DNA of 64,000 nt from Rhodanobacter sp. (GTDB taxonomy: Bacteria; Pseudomonadota; Gammaproteobacteria; Xanthomonadales; Rhodanobacteraceae). The notes beneath the pieces are model-generated. The model was not told the DNA's origin and ran no database searches. It was given only the letters and a program-made list of their open reading frames with translations. Shown here piece by piece: positions 42,750 through 50,311 of this stretch (positions are counted from its first letter, which is position 1; the number at the start of each line of letters is the position of its first letter). The DNA lies in NCBI GenBank assembly GCA_004298015.1, contig SCSE01000039.1, positions 1 through 64,000 on the forward strand. The letters are read 5' to 3'. The position numbers and the translations under genes were made by a program.

Positions 42750-43814
42750 ATGAATCTGTTTGAACCCTTTGCCCAGCGCAGCCTCACCCTGCGCCATCGT
42801 CTCGTGGTGGCGCCGATGTGCCAGTACTCGGCCACCGACGGGGTTCCTGATGACTGGCACCTGGTCCATCTGGGTAGCCGTGCCGTCGGCGGCGCGGCGC
42901 TGGTGATCGCCGAGGCTACGGCGGTATCCGCACGGGGACGCATCTCGCCGCAGGACACCGGCCTGTGGAACCAGGCCCAGGGCGATGCATGGCAACCGAT
43001 CACCCGCTTCATCAAACAGCATGGTGCGATCGCCGGTGTGCAACTGGCGCACGCCGGGCGCAAGGCCAGCACGCTGCGACCGTGGGAGGGGCACGGCCCG
43101 GTGCCAAGCGGACAAGGCGACTGGCGCACGGTGGCGCCTTCGGCATTGCCGTTCGACAATGGCTGGCACACGCCCGAGGCACTGGACGATGATGGGACTC
43201 AGGCCGTGATTACGGATTTCCGTGACGCAGCACAACGGGCGCTGGCGGCGGGATTCGAGCTGGTCGAGTTGCACGCGGCACACGGCTACCTGTTGCATCA
43301 GTTCCTGTCGCCCTTGAGCAATCAGCGTGATGATCGCTACGGCGGCAGTTTCGAAAACCGCACGCGTCTGGTACGCGAGGTGATCATGGCGGTACGCGAA
43401 GTCTGGCCAGCCGAGTTGCCGTTGTGGCTGCGTATTTCGGCCACCGACTGGGCCGAACACGGGGCCGGCTGGACGATCGAACAAAGCGTGCAGCTGGCGA
43501 AGCAGGTGAAGCCGCTCGGTGTGGATCTGATCGATGTGTCCAGCGGCGGCTTGCTGCCGAAAGTGAGCATCCCGCTGGAGCCGGGCTACCAGGTGCCGTT
43601 TGCGGCGCGCATCCGGCGCGAAGCCGATATCGCTACCGGTGCGGTAGGCTTGATCACCGAGCCCGAGCAGGCAGCGGAGATCGTGGCCAGTGGCGCGGCC
43701 GATGTGGTGTTGACGGCGCGGGAAAGTCTGCGTGACCCGTATTTTCCGCGCCGGGCGGCGCAGCAGCTGGGCGCGAATATCGAGGCGCCGCCTCAATATC
43801 AGCGCGCCTGGTAA
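42750..43814 (+). CDS. Old-yellow-enzyme-family NADH:flavin oxidoreductase (YqjM/XenA type)
   Basis: A 354-residue FMN enzyme of the YqjM class. The redox-tuning Cys is in VAPMCQYSATDG (C24), shared by YqjM and XenA. GVQLAHAGRKAS binds FMN, and ELHAAHGYLLHQFLSPLSNQR has the substrate His pair. RDPYFPRRAAQQLG is at the end. It reduces alkenes in enones and similar electrophiles with NAD(P)H. The pirin gene begins 15 bases downstream, forming a two-gene unit. Confidence 0.9.
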   Translation: MNLFEPFAQRSLTLRHRLVVAPMCQYSATDGVPDDWHLVHLGSRAVGGAALVIAEATAVSARGRISPQDTGLWNQAQGDAWQPITRFIKQHGAIAGVQLAHAGRKASTLRPWEGHGPVPSGQGDWRTVAPSALPFDNGWHTPEALDDDGTQAVITDFRDAAQRALAAGFELVELHAAHGYLLHQFLSPLSNQRDDRYGGSFENRTRLVREVIMAVREVWPAELPLWLRISATDWAEHGAGWTIEQSVQLAKQVKPLGVDLIDVSSGGLLPKVSIPLEPGYQVPFAARIRREADIATGAVGLITEPEQAAEIVASGAADVVLTARESLRDPYFPRRAAQQLGANIEAPPQYQRAW

Positions 43815-43829
43815 CCGGGGGAGCAGGGT

Positions 43830-44699
43830 ATGAGCAGGGTTCCGACACGGATTGATGGGCACGTGCACGACCTTGGCGATGGCTTCAGCGTGCGACGCAT
43901 GTTGCCTGCGCTGCAGTCGCGGCATGTGGGGCCGTTGGTTTTTTTCGACCATATCGGTCCGGCGCGGTTTGAAGCAGGCAAGGGCATGGATGTACGGCCA
44001 CATCCGCATATCGGTCTGGCCACCATCACCTGGCTGTTCGACGGAGTGATTCGTCATCGCGACAGCCTCGGCAGCCTGGCCGACATCCGTCCCGGCGAGG
44101 TGAACTGGATGACCGCCGGCCGCGGCATCGTGCATTCGGAACGTACCCCACCCGATCAGCGTCGCGATGGACAGACCCTGCATGGTGTGCAGGTCTGGGT
44201 GGCTTTGCCACAGGCCGATGCCGAGGTCGCACCCGCGTTTTACCATGTCGAAGCGGAGCAGTTGCCACGTGTCGACCTGCCGGGTGCGCAAGCGGTACTG
44301 ATCGCCGGCACCGCTTACGGCAGGATGTCGCCGGTCGCGGTGTTTGCGCCGATGTTCCTGCTGGACGTGCAGTTGTCCGCTGGCGCCGAACTGACCTTGC
44401 CACTGGAACATGTGGAGCGCGGCATCCATGTGGTCGAGGGTGCCGTCAGCTGGAGTGATCTGGCGCTGGAAGCGACTCAGATGGCGGTGCAGTCCGGGCC
44501 GACGGCGCCCACCGTGCGTGCCCGCGAGGCCAGTCGGCTTGTCGCGTTTGGCGGTGCGCCACTGGATGGCGAGCGGCATCTGTGGTGGAACTTCGTCGCC
44601 AGCACCCCCGTGCGGATCGAGCAGGCGAAGGCCGACTGGGTTGCCGGGCGCTTCGCCCGGGTTCCGGGGGATGAGGACGACTTCATCCCATTGCCATAG
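43830..44699 (+). CDS. Pirin-family cupin protein
   Basis: A 289-residue bicupin of the pirin family. The metal site is in VRPHPHIGLATITWLFDG (two His), then IRHRDSLG, and the Glu/His of GRGIVHSERTP. The second half has a C-terminal cupin with AVLIAGTAYGRMSPV and FGGAPLDGERHLWWNF. Some bacterial pirins are quercetin dioxygenases; others regulate metabolism. It follows the OYE-type reductase by 15 bases, suggesting a shared response to electrophiles or aromatics (inference). Confidence 0.9.
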   Translation: MSRVPTRIDGHVHDLGDGFSVRRMLPALQSRHVGPLVFFDHIGPARFEAGKGMDVRPHPHIGLATITWLFDGVIRHRDSLGSLADIRPGEVNWMTAGRGIVHSERTPPDQRRDGQTLHGVQVWVALPQADAEVAPAFYHVEAEQLPRVDLPGAQAVLIAGTAYGRMSPVAVFAPMFLLDVQLSAGAELTLPLEHVERGIHVVEGAVSWSDLALEATQMAVQSGPTAPTVRAREASRLVAFGGAPLDGERHLWWNFVASTPVRIEQAKADWVAGRFARVPGDEDDFIPLP

Positions 44700-44705
44700 G
44701 AAGCG

Positions 44706-44867
44706 GCCGGGCTTCGATCGACCGATCTGCGAATCCGCCTGCACGGTTCATATTTCCGCCGATTCCTGCCCGAAGGAGCCACCATGGGTCGGCGAATCGT
44801 CGAAAAGCTGTCCTCGCGCCGCCACATTCTCGCTTCGATCATCCAGGACCGGCAGCCTCCGGACAGT
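44706..44867 (+). repeat. Family B repeat, copy 1
   Basis: It aligns with 48751-48899: CGATCTGCGAATCCG, TTCATATTTCCGCCGATT and ATGGGTCGGCGAATCGTCG are shared almost base for base, then AAAGCTG and a right end with GGACAG. It is about 160 bp. It fills most of the gap between the pirin gene and the DUF962 gene. A minus-strand open frame across it (to 44842) is matched in copy 2 but is a by-product of the repeat. Confidence 0.75.
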
Positions 44868-44964
44868 CGAGGTCCGAATCATGGCGGATCGCCAGGTCGG
44901 CCTGTTTGCCACGGCGCGGTGGCGAAGCGTGGCAGAATCGGTCAGGTCCTCGAGGAGTGTTGCC

Positions 44965-45267
44965 ATGTCCGGATACGCCAGCTTCGCGCAGTTTTATCCG
45001 TACTACCTCAGCGAGCATGGCCATCGTCTGTGCCGCAGGATGCATTTCATCGGCAGCAGCCTGGTGATCGCGATCGTCCTGCTTGCAGCCCTGTCGGCGC
45101 AGTGGCGCTGGTTGTGGCTGGTGCCCCTGGCGGGCTACGGCTTCGCCTGGCTCGGCCACTACGTTTACGAGAAAAACCGACCGGCTACCTTCAAACATCC
45201 GCTCTACAGTCTGCTCGGTGACTGGGTGATGTATGGCCAGATGCTGCGCGGCAAGCTCAGCTTTTGA
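44965..45267 (+). CDS. DUF962 (Mpo1-like) membrane protein
   Basis: A 100-residue protein of the DUF962 family. FAQFYPYYLSEHGHRLCRRMHFIGSS at the start and GHYVYEKNRPATFKHPLYSLLGDW at the end hold the conserved His residues. Two hydrophobic segments lie between (about 28-45 and 48-65). The yeast relative Mpo1 is an iron-dependent dioxygenase of 2-hydroxy fatty acids; in bacteria the role is unproven. GAGGAG (44952-44957) is seven bases before ATG 44965. Confidence 0.87.
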   Translation: MSGYASFAQFYPYYLSEHGHRLCRRMHFIGSSLVIAIVLLAALSAQWRWLWLVPLAGYGFAWLGHYVYEKNRPATFKHPLYSLLGDWVMYGQMLRGKLSF

Positions 45268-45279
45268 GACGCTGTTACC

Positions 45280-45681
45280 TCAGCGATAGCGCTGATGGCA
45301 GGTTTTGCAGGCTTCGCCGACCGGTTTGATCGCGGCGGTCAGTGCGGTGCAGTCGGACGGTGCGGCTTGCAGGGCGTGTTGCAGGCGCGTCTGCAGGTTT
45401 TCGGCGTCATCGAGGAAGGGTTTCTCGGTCATCCCGAACACCGGCACGATGTCGGTGGCAGTGGATTGCAGCCGAGCCAGATGGCGCTGGATGTCGACCG
45501 CCTTGCACTGTTTGGCCTTGATCGCCTGCTTGAGTGCGCCGAGGTGGTAGTTCATGGTGACCATCACCGCACGGGGCATCGGGTTGCGCGCATTCAGCGC
45601 ACCCACCACATTGACGGTGCCGATGATGCCGATCACCAGGCCCAGAACAAGCAACAGAATGGCACGCATCGAGAAATCCAT
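45280..45681 (-). CDS. Cytochrome c'-like heme protein
   Basis: A 133-residue protein with an N-terminal hydrophobic export or anchor segment (about residues 5-27) and a four-helix-bundle-like domain that ends with one heme motif CKTCHQRYR at the extreme C-terminus, the hallmark of cytochrome c' (CXXCH near the end). MVTMNYHLGALKQAIKAK is the probable first helix. Cytochromes c' bind NO and CO at a five-coordinate heme. The ATG at 45681 is preferred; ATG 45669 is possible. No clear signal-peptidase site is seen, so it may stay membrane-bound. Confidence 0.75.
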   Translation of the reverse strand: MDFSMRAILLLVLGLVIGIIGTVNVVGALNARNPMPRAVMVTMNYHLGALKQAIKAKQCKAVDIQRHLARLQSTATDIVPVFGMTEKPFLDDAENLQTRLQHALQAAPSDCTALTAAIKPVGEACKTCHQRYR

Positions 45682-45823
45682 CGGCACTCACGGTGGCGTC
45701 AGGATAACCCGGGCGGATGCGTTCGAACCATGCAATCACGGTAAAATGCCACCTGCATCAGGCAGCGGGTCAGCACAGTGGGTTTTCGAAAAGATGCGGT
45801 TTGCGCCGGACGGCGTGCCGTCC

Positions 45824-46612
45824 ATGAGTGAGACGAACGTGCCGGCGGATCGCTTCGAAGGCGTGGAGCGACTCTATGGCGGCGGCAGCGTGAGCAGGCT
45901 GGCGCATGCGCATGTCTGCGTGATCGGCGTCGGTGGCGTGGGTTCCTGGGCGGCCGAGGCGCTGGCGCGCAGCGGCGTGGGCCGGCTCACGCTGATCGAT
46001 GCCGACGAGGTCTGCGTATCCAACACCAATCGCCAGCTGCATGCGCTGGACGGCGAGTTCGGCAAGCCCAAGGTCGGCGTGATCGCGGCCCGTGCGCATG
46101 CGATCAACCCGACCATCCGGCTGGAGGCGATCGAGCGGTTTCTCACCCCGTCGACGCTGGATGAACTGCTGGATCGCGGTTACGACGTGGTGCTCGATGC
46201 CTGCGATGCCTTCCGCGTGAAGCTGGAAACCATCGCCTGGTGCCGCCGGCGCAAGCTGCCGATCGTCAGCGTCGGTTCGGCCGGTGGGCGTACCGATGCT
46301 ACCCAGATCCGCGTGCGCGACCTGTCACGCACCGAGCACGATGCGATGTTCAGCCTGATCCGCAAAAAGCTCCGCAGCGACTTCCGTTTTCCGCGCAATC
46401 CGGACCGCTACTTCGGTGTTTCGGCGGTGTACTCGTTGCAGAACGTGCAGTACCCGCAGCCGGACGGCAGCGTCTGCGGCAAGCGGCCTCCAGGGGGCGA
46501 CGCCTTGAATCTCGCCTGCGGCGGCGGCCTCGGCGCCGCCACCCACGTCACCGGTACGTTCGCGTTCGCCGCGGTCGGCAAGGTACTGGAGAAGCTGCTG
46601 GATCGCGGCTGA
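45824..46612 (+). CDS. tcdA: tRNA threonylcarbamoyladenosine dehydratase
   Basis: A 262-residue E1-like enzyme. It has RFEGVERLYGGGSVSRLAHA, the ATP-binding HVCVIGVGGVGSWAAEALARSG, LIDADEVCVSNTNRQLHAL and GSAGGRTDATQIRV. TcdA (CsdL/YgdL) cyclises t6A37 in tRNA to ct6A with ATP. The start at 45824 gives MSETNVPADRF; an in-frame ATG at 45794 would add ten residues. Divergent from the cytochrome c'-like gene; TAAAAT at about 45741 may be a -10. Confidence 0.92.
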   Translation: MSETNVPADRFEGVERLYGGGSVSRLAHAHVCVIGVGGVGSWAAEALARSGVGRLTLIDADEVCVSNTNRQLHALDGEFGKPKVGVIAARAHAINPTIRLEAIERFLTPSTLDELLDRGYDVVLDACDAFRVKLETIAWCRRRKLPIVSVGSAGGRTDATQIRVRDLSRTEHDAMFSLIRKKLRSDFRFPRNPDRYFGVSAVYSLQNVQYPQPDGSVCGKRPPGGDALNLACGGGLGAATHVTGTFAFAAVGKVLEKLLDRG

Positions 46613-46665
46613 GCTCATTGGCGGCAGAGTCGGCTTCGCTTCGACACCCTTGCGAGGTTTGCGGC

Positions 46666-47583
46666 TTACGGGTTGCCAGCCGTATCGGCGTCCTTGTTCA
46701 CGGTTTTTCCGGTGTCCTTCCTGCGGACCTGTTTCAACGCACCGATCGAGGTGGTTGGTGCCAGTTTGTTCCGGAACTTCGGGTCGTAGGGATTGTTGCT
46801 TTGCCGGAATTGTCGATAGGCGATGGAGCCATCAGTGTCCTGGCCACCGGTTATGTCGAAGCCGGTGGAGTCACTATGCTCGAGGCTGGCGGACAGCGTG
46901 CCCTGCACACCTCCTGCAGGGCTGTTCGAGCCGCCACCTGCTGCGCCAACCCGTAACGGTCCGGCAGTACCACCCACGCGCGATCCGGTCATGTGCGAAC
47001 GTACATAGGCCCAGCGGACCTTGGCACGATGCAGGGCTACCTTGTCGCCATAGGTCGGCTTCAGTTGTCCGAACAAGGTGTCTGCCCGGGCAAACTCGGC
47101 GTTGCTGAGAAGGTTGACCATCAGGTTGCGCGCTTTTGCGTAGCGCGGGTCGTTACGTTCCGCGGCAAGCACCATCCACGCCGTGCCGCGGGGACGATCT
47201 GCCGCGACTCCCTGCCCACGGAAATACATGACGCCGAGGTTGTATTCGGCGGGTTTGTACGCCCAGGAGGCAGCCACCTTGTACATGTCGATGGCGAACT
47301 TGTATTGCTTCTTCTGGAAAGCGCGCACGGCCAGCCTGAAATAATACTCGCCGGGTCGTGCGTCGGCTTCCGGCGTGTTGTAACCCCCGTTGGGGAAGGT
47401 CCCGACTGCCGGATCCGTGTCGTAGGTGGGCGCAGTCCGCGCGCTTGACGCGGTATCCGAGGTCGATTTCGAAACGGTTTGCGACTGAACGCTGTTGGCA
47501 AAGGCAGGAACTGGCAGCAAGATGATTGCTGCAATCAGCAGTGCAGACCCCAGGACGCAACCGGGAAAGCTGTGCTGCTTCAC
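46666..47583 (-). CDS. Exported Sel1/TPR-like repeat protein
   Basis: A 305-residue secreted protein with a signal peptide (about 1-29, PVPAFA). Residues 78-135 have Sel1-like helical repeats: YYFRLAVRAFQKKQYKFAIDMYKVAA and AEYNLGVMYFRGQGVAADRPRG, followed by further helices. The C-terminal third is Gly/Ser/Asn-rich (VGAAGGGSNSPAGGVQGTL) and probably disordered. Function unknown; Sel1 repeats usually mediate protein contacts in the envelope. Confidence 0.72.
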   Translation of the reverse strand: MKQHSFPGCVLGSALLIAAIILLPVPAFANSVQSQTVSKSTSDTASSARTAPTYDTDPAVGTFPNGGYNTPEADARPGEYYFRLAVRAFQKKQYKFAIDMYKVAASWAYKPAEYNLGVMYFRGQGVAADRPRGTAWMVLAAERNDPRYAKARNLMVNLLSNAEFARADTLFGQLKPTYGDKVALHRAKVRWAYVRSHMTGSRVGGTAGPLRVGAAGGGSNSPAGGVQGTLSASLEHSDSTGFDITGGQDTDGSIAYRQFRQSNNPYDPKFRNKLAPTTSIGALKQVRRKDTGKTVNKDADTAGNP

Positions 47584-47737
47584 GATGAACCCTCCATGTC
47601 ATTGTGCTTTTCGGTTCTACCACCGACCGACATGCCATAACAAGAGCTTTCGTGCCTGGCAGCGAAAACCATGGAGTTTGGAATTTTTCTGTGACGATTC
47701 CAATGCGATTACCGCATGGATCCGGCAAGCTACGTAC

Positions 47738-47782
47738 CCGGTGCGGCTGGCAACCCAATTATCGGGTTGCCAGCCGCACCGG
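47738..47782. terminator. 19-bp perfect hairpin downstream of phbB
   Basis: CCGGTGCGGCTGGCAACCC (47738-47756) pairs exactly with 47764-47782 around a seven-base AT-rich loop. It lies between the end of phbB (47909) and the start of the Sel1-like gene (47583). It has no T-run on either side, so a factor-independent terminator is unlikely; an RNA-stabilising stem or site for a palindrome-binding protein is possible. The rest of the 325-base gap shows nothing. Confidence 0.5.
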
Positions 47783-47908
47783 CCTGGGACTTCGGCACAT
47801 GCCGGGTCTCCCGGTGGGGTCGGGCAAGGCGTGAATGAGCTCAACAAGCGAGGCGATGTCACCTCGGTGCCCCGCCACGGTTGCGCGCCAGCGCAGCCCC
47901 GGCGGGGC

Positions 47909-48649
47909 CTACCAGCCCATGTAATGGCCACCGTTGATGGCGAGGTTCGCGCCGGTGATCCAGCTGGCTTGCTCGCCGGTAAAGAACGCCACAGCGTGGG
48001 CGATCTCCTCCGGCTTGCCCAGACGGCCGACCGGGATTTGCGCCACGATCTTCGCGCGCACTTCCTCCGGCACGGCCATCACCATGTCGGTACCGACATA
48101 GCCGGGTGACACCGTGTTGACGGTAATGCCGAATTTGGCGTTTTCCTGCGCCAGCGAGATCGAGAAGCCGTGCATGCCGGCTTTGGCGGCGGCGTAGTTG
48201 GCCTGGCCGTACTGCCCTTTCTGACCGTTGATCGAGCTGATCTGCACGATCCGGCCCCACTTGCGCGCGCGCATGCCCTCGATCACCGCGCGGGTTACGT
48301 TGAAGCAGGAGTTGAGGTTGGCGTTGATCACGTCCATCCACTGCGCGTAGTCCATCTTGTGGAACGTGGTGTCGCGGGTGATGCCGGCGTTGTTGACCAG
48401 AATATCCACCGGGCCGCATTTTTCCTCGACTTTGCGGACCATGGCCTCGCATGCGGCCGGATCGGTCACGTCGCCCTGCACCATGCAGACCTCGACACCA
48501 GCGCTGGCCATGGCCTTGCGCCAGCTCTCCGCCTTGTCCGGATCACGGTAGTTGGTGGCAACCCGGTGCCCTTGGTCCGCCAGATAGCGGATGATGGCGC
48601 TGCCGATGCCGCCGGTGCCACCGGTAACCAATGCCGTGCGTTGTGTCAT
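47909..48649 (-). CDS. phbB: Acetoacetyl-CoA reductase
   Basis: A 246-residue short-chain dehydrogenase. It has the NADPH loop VTGGTGGIGSAIIRYLA, VDILVNNAGITRD, catalytic S138 in VQISSINGQKGQYGQ and Y152/K156 in ANYAAAKAGMHGF, and NLAINGGHYMGW at the end. Length and GQKGQYGQANYAAAKAG match PhbB/PhaB, which reduces acetoacetyl-CoA to (R)-3-hydroxybutyryl-CoA for PHB. No phaA or phaC is adjacent. The start at 48649 has TGGAG upstream. Confidence 0.88.
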   Translation of the reverse strand: MTQRTALVTGGTGGIGSAIIRYLADQGHRVATNYRDPDKAESWRKAMASAGVEVCMVQGDVTDPAACEAMVRKVEEKCGPVDILVNNAGITRDTTFHKMDYAQWMDVINANLNSCFNVTRAVIEGMRARKWGRIVQISSINGQKGQYGQANYAAAKAGMHGFSISLAQENAKFGITVNTVSPGYVGTDMVMAVPEEVRAKIVAQIPVGRLGKPEEIAHAVAFFTGEQASWITGANLAINGGHYMGW

Positions 48650-48750
48650 GTCGCGAATCTCCAGTGAGGTGAAGCGTGGTGCGGGGCATGCTGTCATCCG
48701 CGACCACGATCTTGCCGTGTGGCGTGGCGAGCGGCTGATGCCGGGGAGGC

Positions 48751-48899
48751 CGTCGGACTTTGGCCGGTCGATCTTCGAATCCGTATACGGTCCATATTTC
48801 CGTCGATTGCCGCCCCACGGAACCACGATGGGTCGGCGAATCGCCGAAAAGCTGCCGCCGTGCAGTCGAATTTTCGCCTCGACCATCAGAGTCCGACAG
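48751..48899 (+). repeat. Family B repeat, copy 2
   Basis: The ends CGTCGGACTT (48751-48760) and AGTCCGACAG (48890-48899) are inverted repeats. Inside are TCGAATCCGTATACGGTCCA, TATTTCCGTCGATT and ATGGGTCGGCGAATCGCCG, shared with copy 1. It is 149 bp and lies between phbB and gluQ. Confidence 0.8.
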
Positions 48900-48923
48900 T
48901 TTGCTGACTTCCTTTATAGCGCT

Positions 48924-49790
48924 TCAGTCAACGGAATGACCGCTGCAATGCGATAAAAGTGTCGGAGAAAAGCCCTCAAGTGCGGCAACGAGGAGGGTTT
49001 CGACATCGTGTGCCCTGGCTGGAAACGGCCGTTGCAGGAAGGCCAGCGCGCGGCGCAACGCCGGTATCGGGTCGGTTGGATCAAGCGGCCATGCCCGGGT
49101 GGATTTGGAAAGCTTGCGACCGTGCTGGTCCTGTACCAGCGGCAGGTGCCGGTAGCGCGGTGTGGACAGGCCGAGACAGCGCTGCAGCCAGATCTGGCGA
49201 GTCGTGGAATCGAGCAGGTCGGTGCCGCGGACGACTTCGCTGATACCCTGAAAGGCATCGTCCACCACGCAGGCCAGCTGGTAGGAATAGAACCCTTCCG
49301 CGCGGCGTATCACGAAATCCCCGACGCGCTGGCGCAGACTCTCGCGCTGCGGTCCATGCAGGGCATCGGGAAAACTCACCTCGACGTCGGGTACGCGCAG
49401 CCGCCAGGCCGGAGGCCGCTGAGGATCGACTGCAGTGAGGCAGCGACCGTCGCGATGAATGCCGCCACTGGCTACGAGCACGCGACGACTGCACCAGCAG
49501 GGAAACAGGTGGTCGTTGTCGCGAAGCTGTTCGAACGCGGCATCGTAGGCGGCGATCCGCTGCGACTGGAACAGCGGTGGGGCATCGGCCAGCAGACCGA
49601 AGGCGGGCAGCGTGGCGAGGATCTGGTCAGCCGCGCCGGCCACCTCCCGCGGCGGGTCGATGTCCTCCACCCGCACCAGCCACTGGCCGCCGGCATGCCG
49701 TGCGCACAACCAGCTGCCGAGCGCCGCCACCAGCGAGCCGAAATGCAGCGGGCCAGTCGGTGAGGGCGCGAAGCGACCGCGATATGTCAT
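48924..49790 (-). CDS. gluQ: Glutamyl-Q tRNA(Asp) synthetase
   Basis: A 288-residue truncated glutamyl-tRNA-synthetase paralogue without the anticodon domain. It has YRGRFAPSPTGPLHFGSLVAA (HIGH-like motif), RVEDIDPPRE, FPCWCSRR as part of the zinc site, and GRKLSKST (KMSKS-like). It adds glutamate to queuosine-34 of tRNA-Asp. The stop lies 25 bases from family B copy 2, and the start 18 bases from copy 3, so the gene is bracketed by the two repeats. Confidence 0.93.
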   Translation of the reverse strand: MTYRGRFAPSPTGPLHFGSLVAALGSWLCARHAGGQWLVRVEDIDPPREVAGAADQILATLPAFGLLADAPPLFQSQRIAAYDAAFEQLRDNDHLFPCWCSRRVLVASGGIHRDGRCLTAVDPQRPPAWRLRVPDVEVSFPDALHGPQRESLRQRVGDFVIRRAEGFYSYQLACVVDDAFQGISEVVRGTDLLDSTTRQIWLQRCLGLSTPRYRHLPLVQDQHGRKLSKSTRAWPLDPTDPIPALRRALAFLQRPFPARAHDVETLLVAALEGFSPTLLSHCSGHSVD

Positions 49791-49807
49791 GCCGATATTT
49801 TAGCAGT

Positions 49808-49957
49808 CTGTCGGACACCGGTCGGTCGATCGGCGAATCCACCTGTGCGGTCCATGGTTTTGCCGCTTCTTGCCCGTAGAGCCACCGTGAGCCGGCGAAT
49901 CTCAGATATCTGTCCTCGCACGGCCGGATGCTCGCCTCGACCCGCAAAGCCCGACAG
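49808..49957 (+). repeat. Family B repeat, copy 3
   Basis: CTGTCGGAC (49808-49816) and GCCCGACAG (49949-49957) are terminal inverted repeats with one mismatch. CGGTCGGTCGATCGGCGAAT, GCGGTCCATGG and GAGCCGGCGAATC match copies 1 and 2. It is 150 bp. Family A copy 5 begins nine bases to the right. Confidence 0.8.
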
Positions 49958-49966
49958 GCTGCTGGT

Positions 49967-50153
49967 GTGAGAGGTTGTGAAAAACTCGCCGACCTACTGC
50001 GATCGCCGTCAGATGCCCGTGTCGGCGGCGCGCTGCGGTAAAACACGGGTCATTTGGTTCACCAAACTGCTCGAATTTCTTCACCACTCACTTTGTCACG
50101 GCCCCTTGGCGACGCGCTCGCTGCGGCGTTCGATATTTTCCCAACCTTCTGAG
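49967..50153 (+). repeat. Family A repeat, copy 5
   Basis: GTGAGAGGTTGTGAAAAACT at the left and ATTTTCCCAACCTTCTGAG at the right are imperfect inverted ends. The interior reads GCGATCGCCGTCAGATGCCC, GTGTCGGCGGCGCGCTGCGG, CATTTGGTTCACCAAACTG and GCTCGCTGCGGCGTTCGATA. This is the most complete copy (187 bp). It occupies the gap before htpX together with B copy 3; 50154-50311 shows no gene. Confidence 0.85.
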
Positions 50154-50311
50154 TGGACTTCGGCCGGCTGCGACCCAAGTGACAGAAAGAGACGGCCGGC
50201 CTCGGCGGTGTGCACCGATGCGCCGCCGTGCCCTTGAAACCGCCGCGGCCTGCCCCGAATACTCGGTAGCGGCAACTGCCGTGTTGCTCAATGACTGCCG
50301 GAGAGACAGCC

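Noticed and set aside
42744-44744. A 666-residue minus-strand frame opposite the OYE and pirin genes
   Set aside because: No domain, and the opposite strand holds two well-defined families.
48750-48886. Small minus-strand peptide frames shared by family B copies 1 and 2
   Set aside because: They are similar only because the underlying DNA is a repeat; the frame is not kept in copy 3, and no ribosome-binding site is seen.
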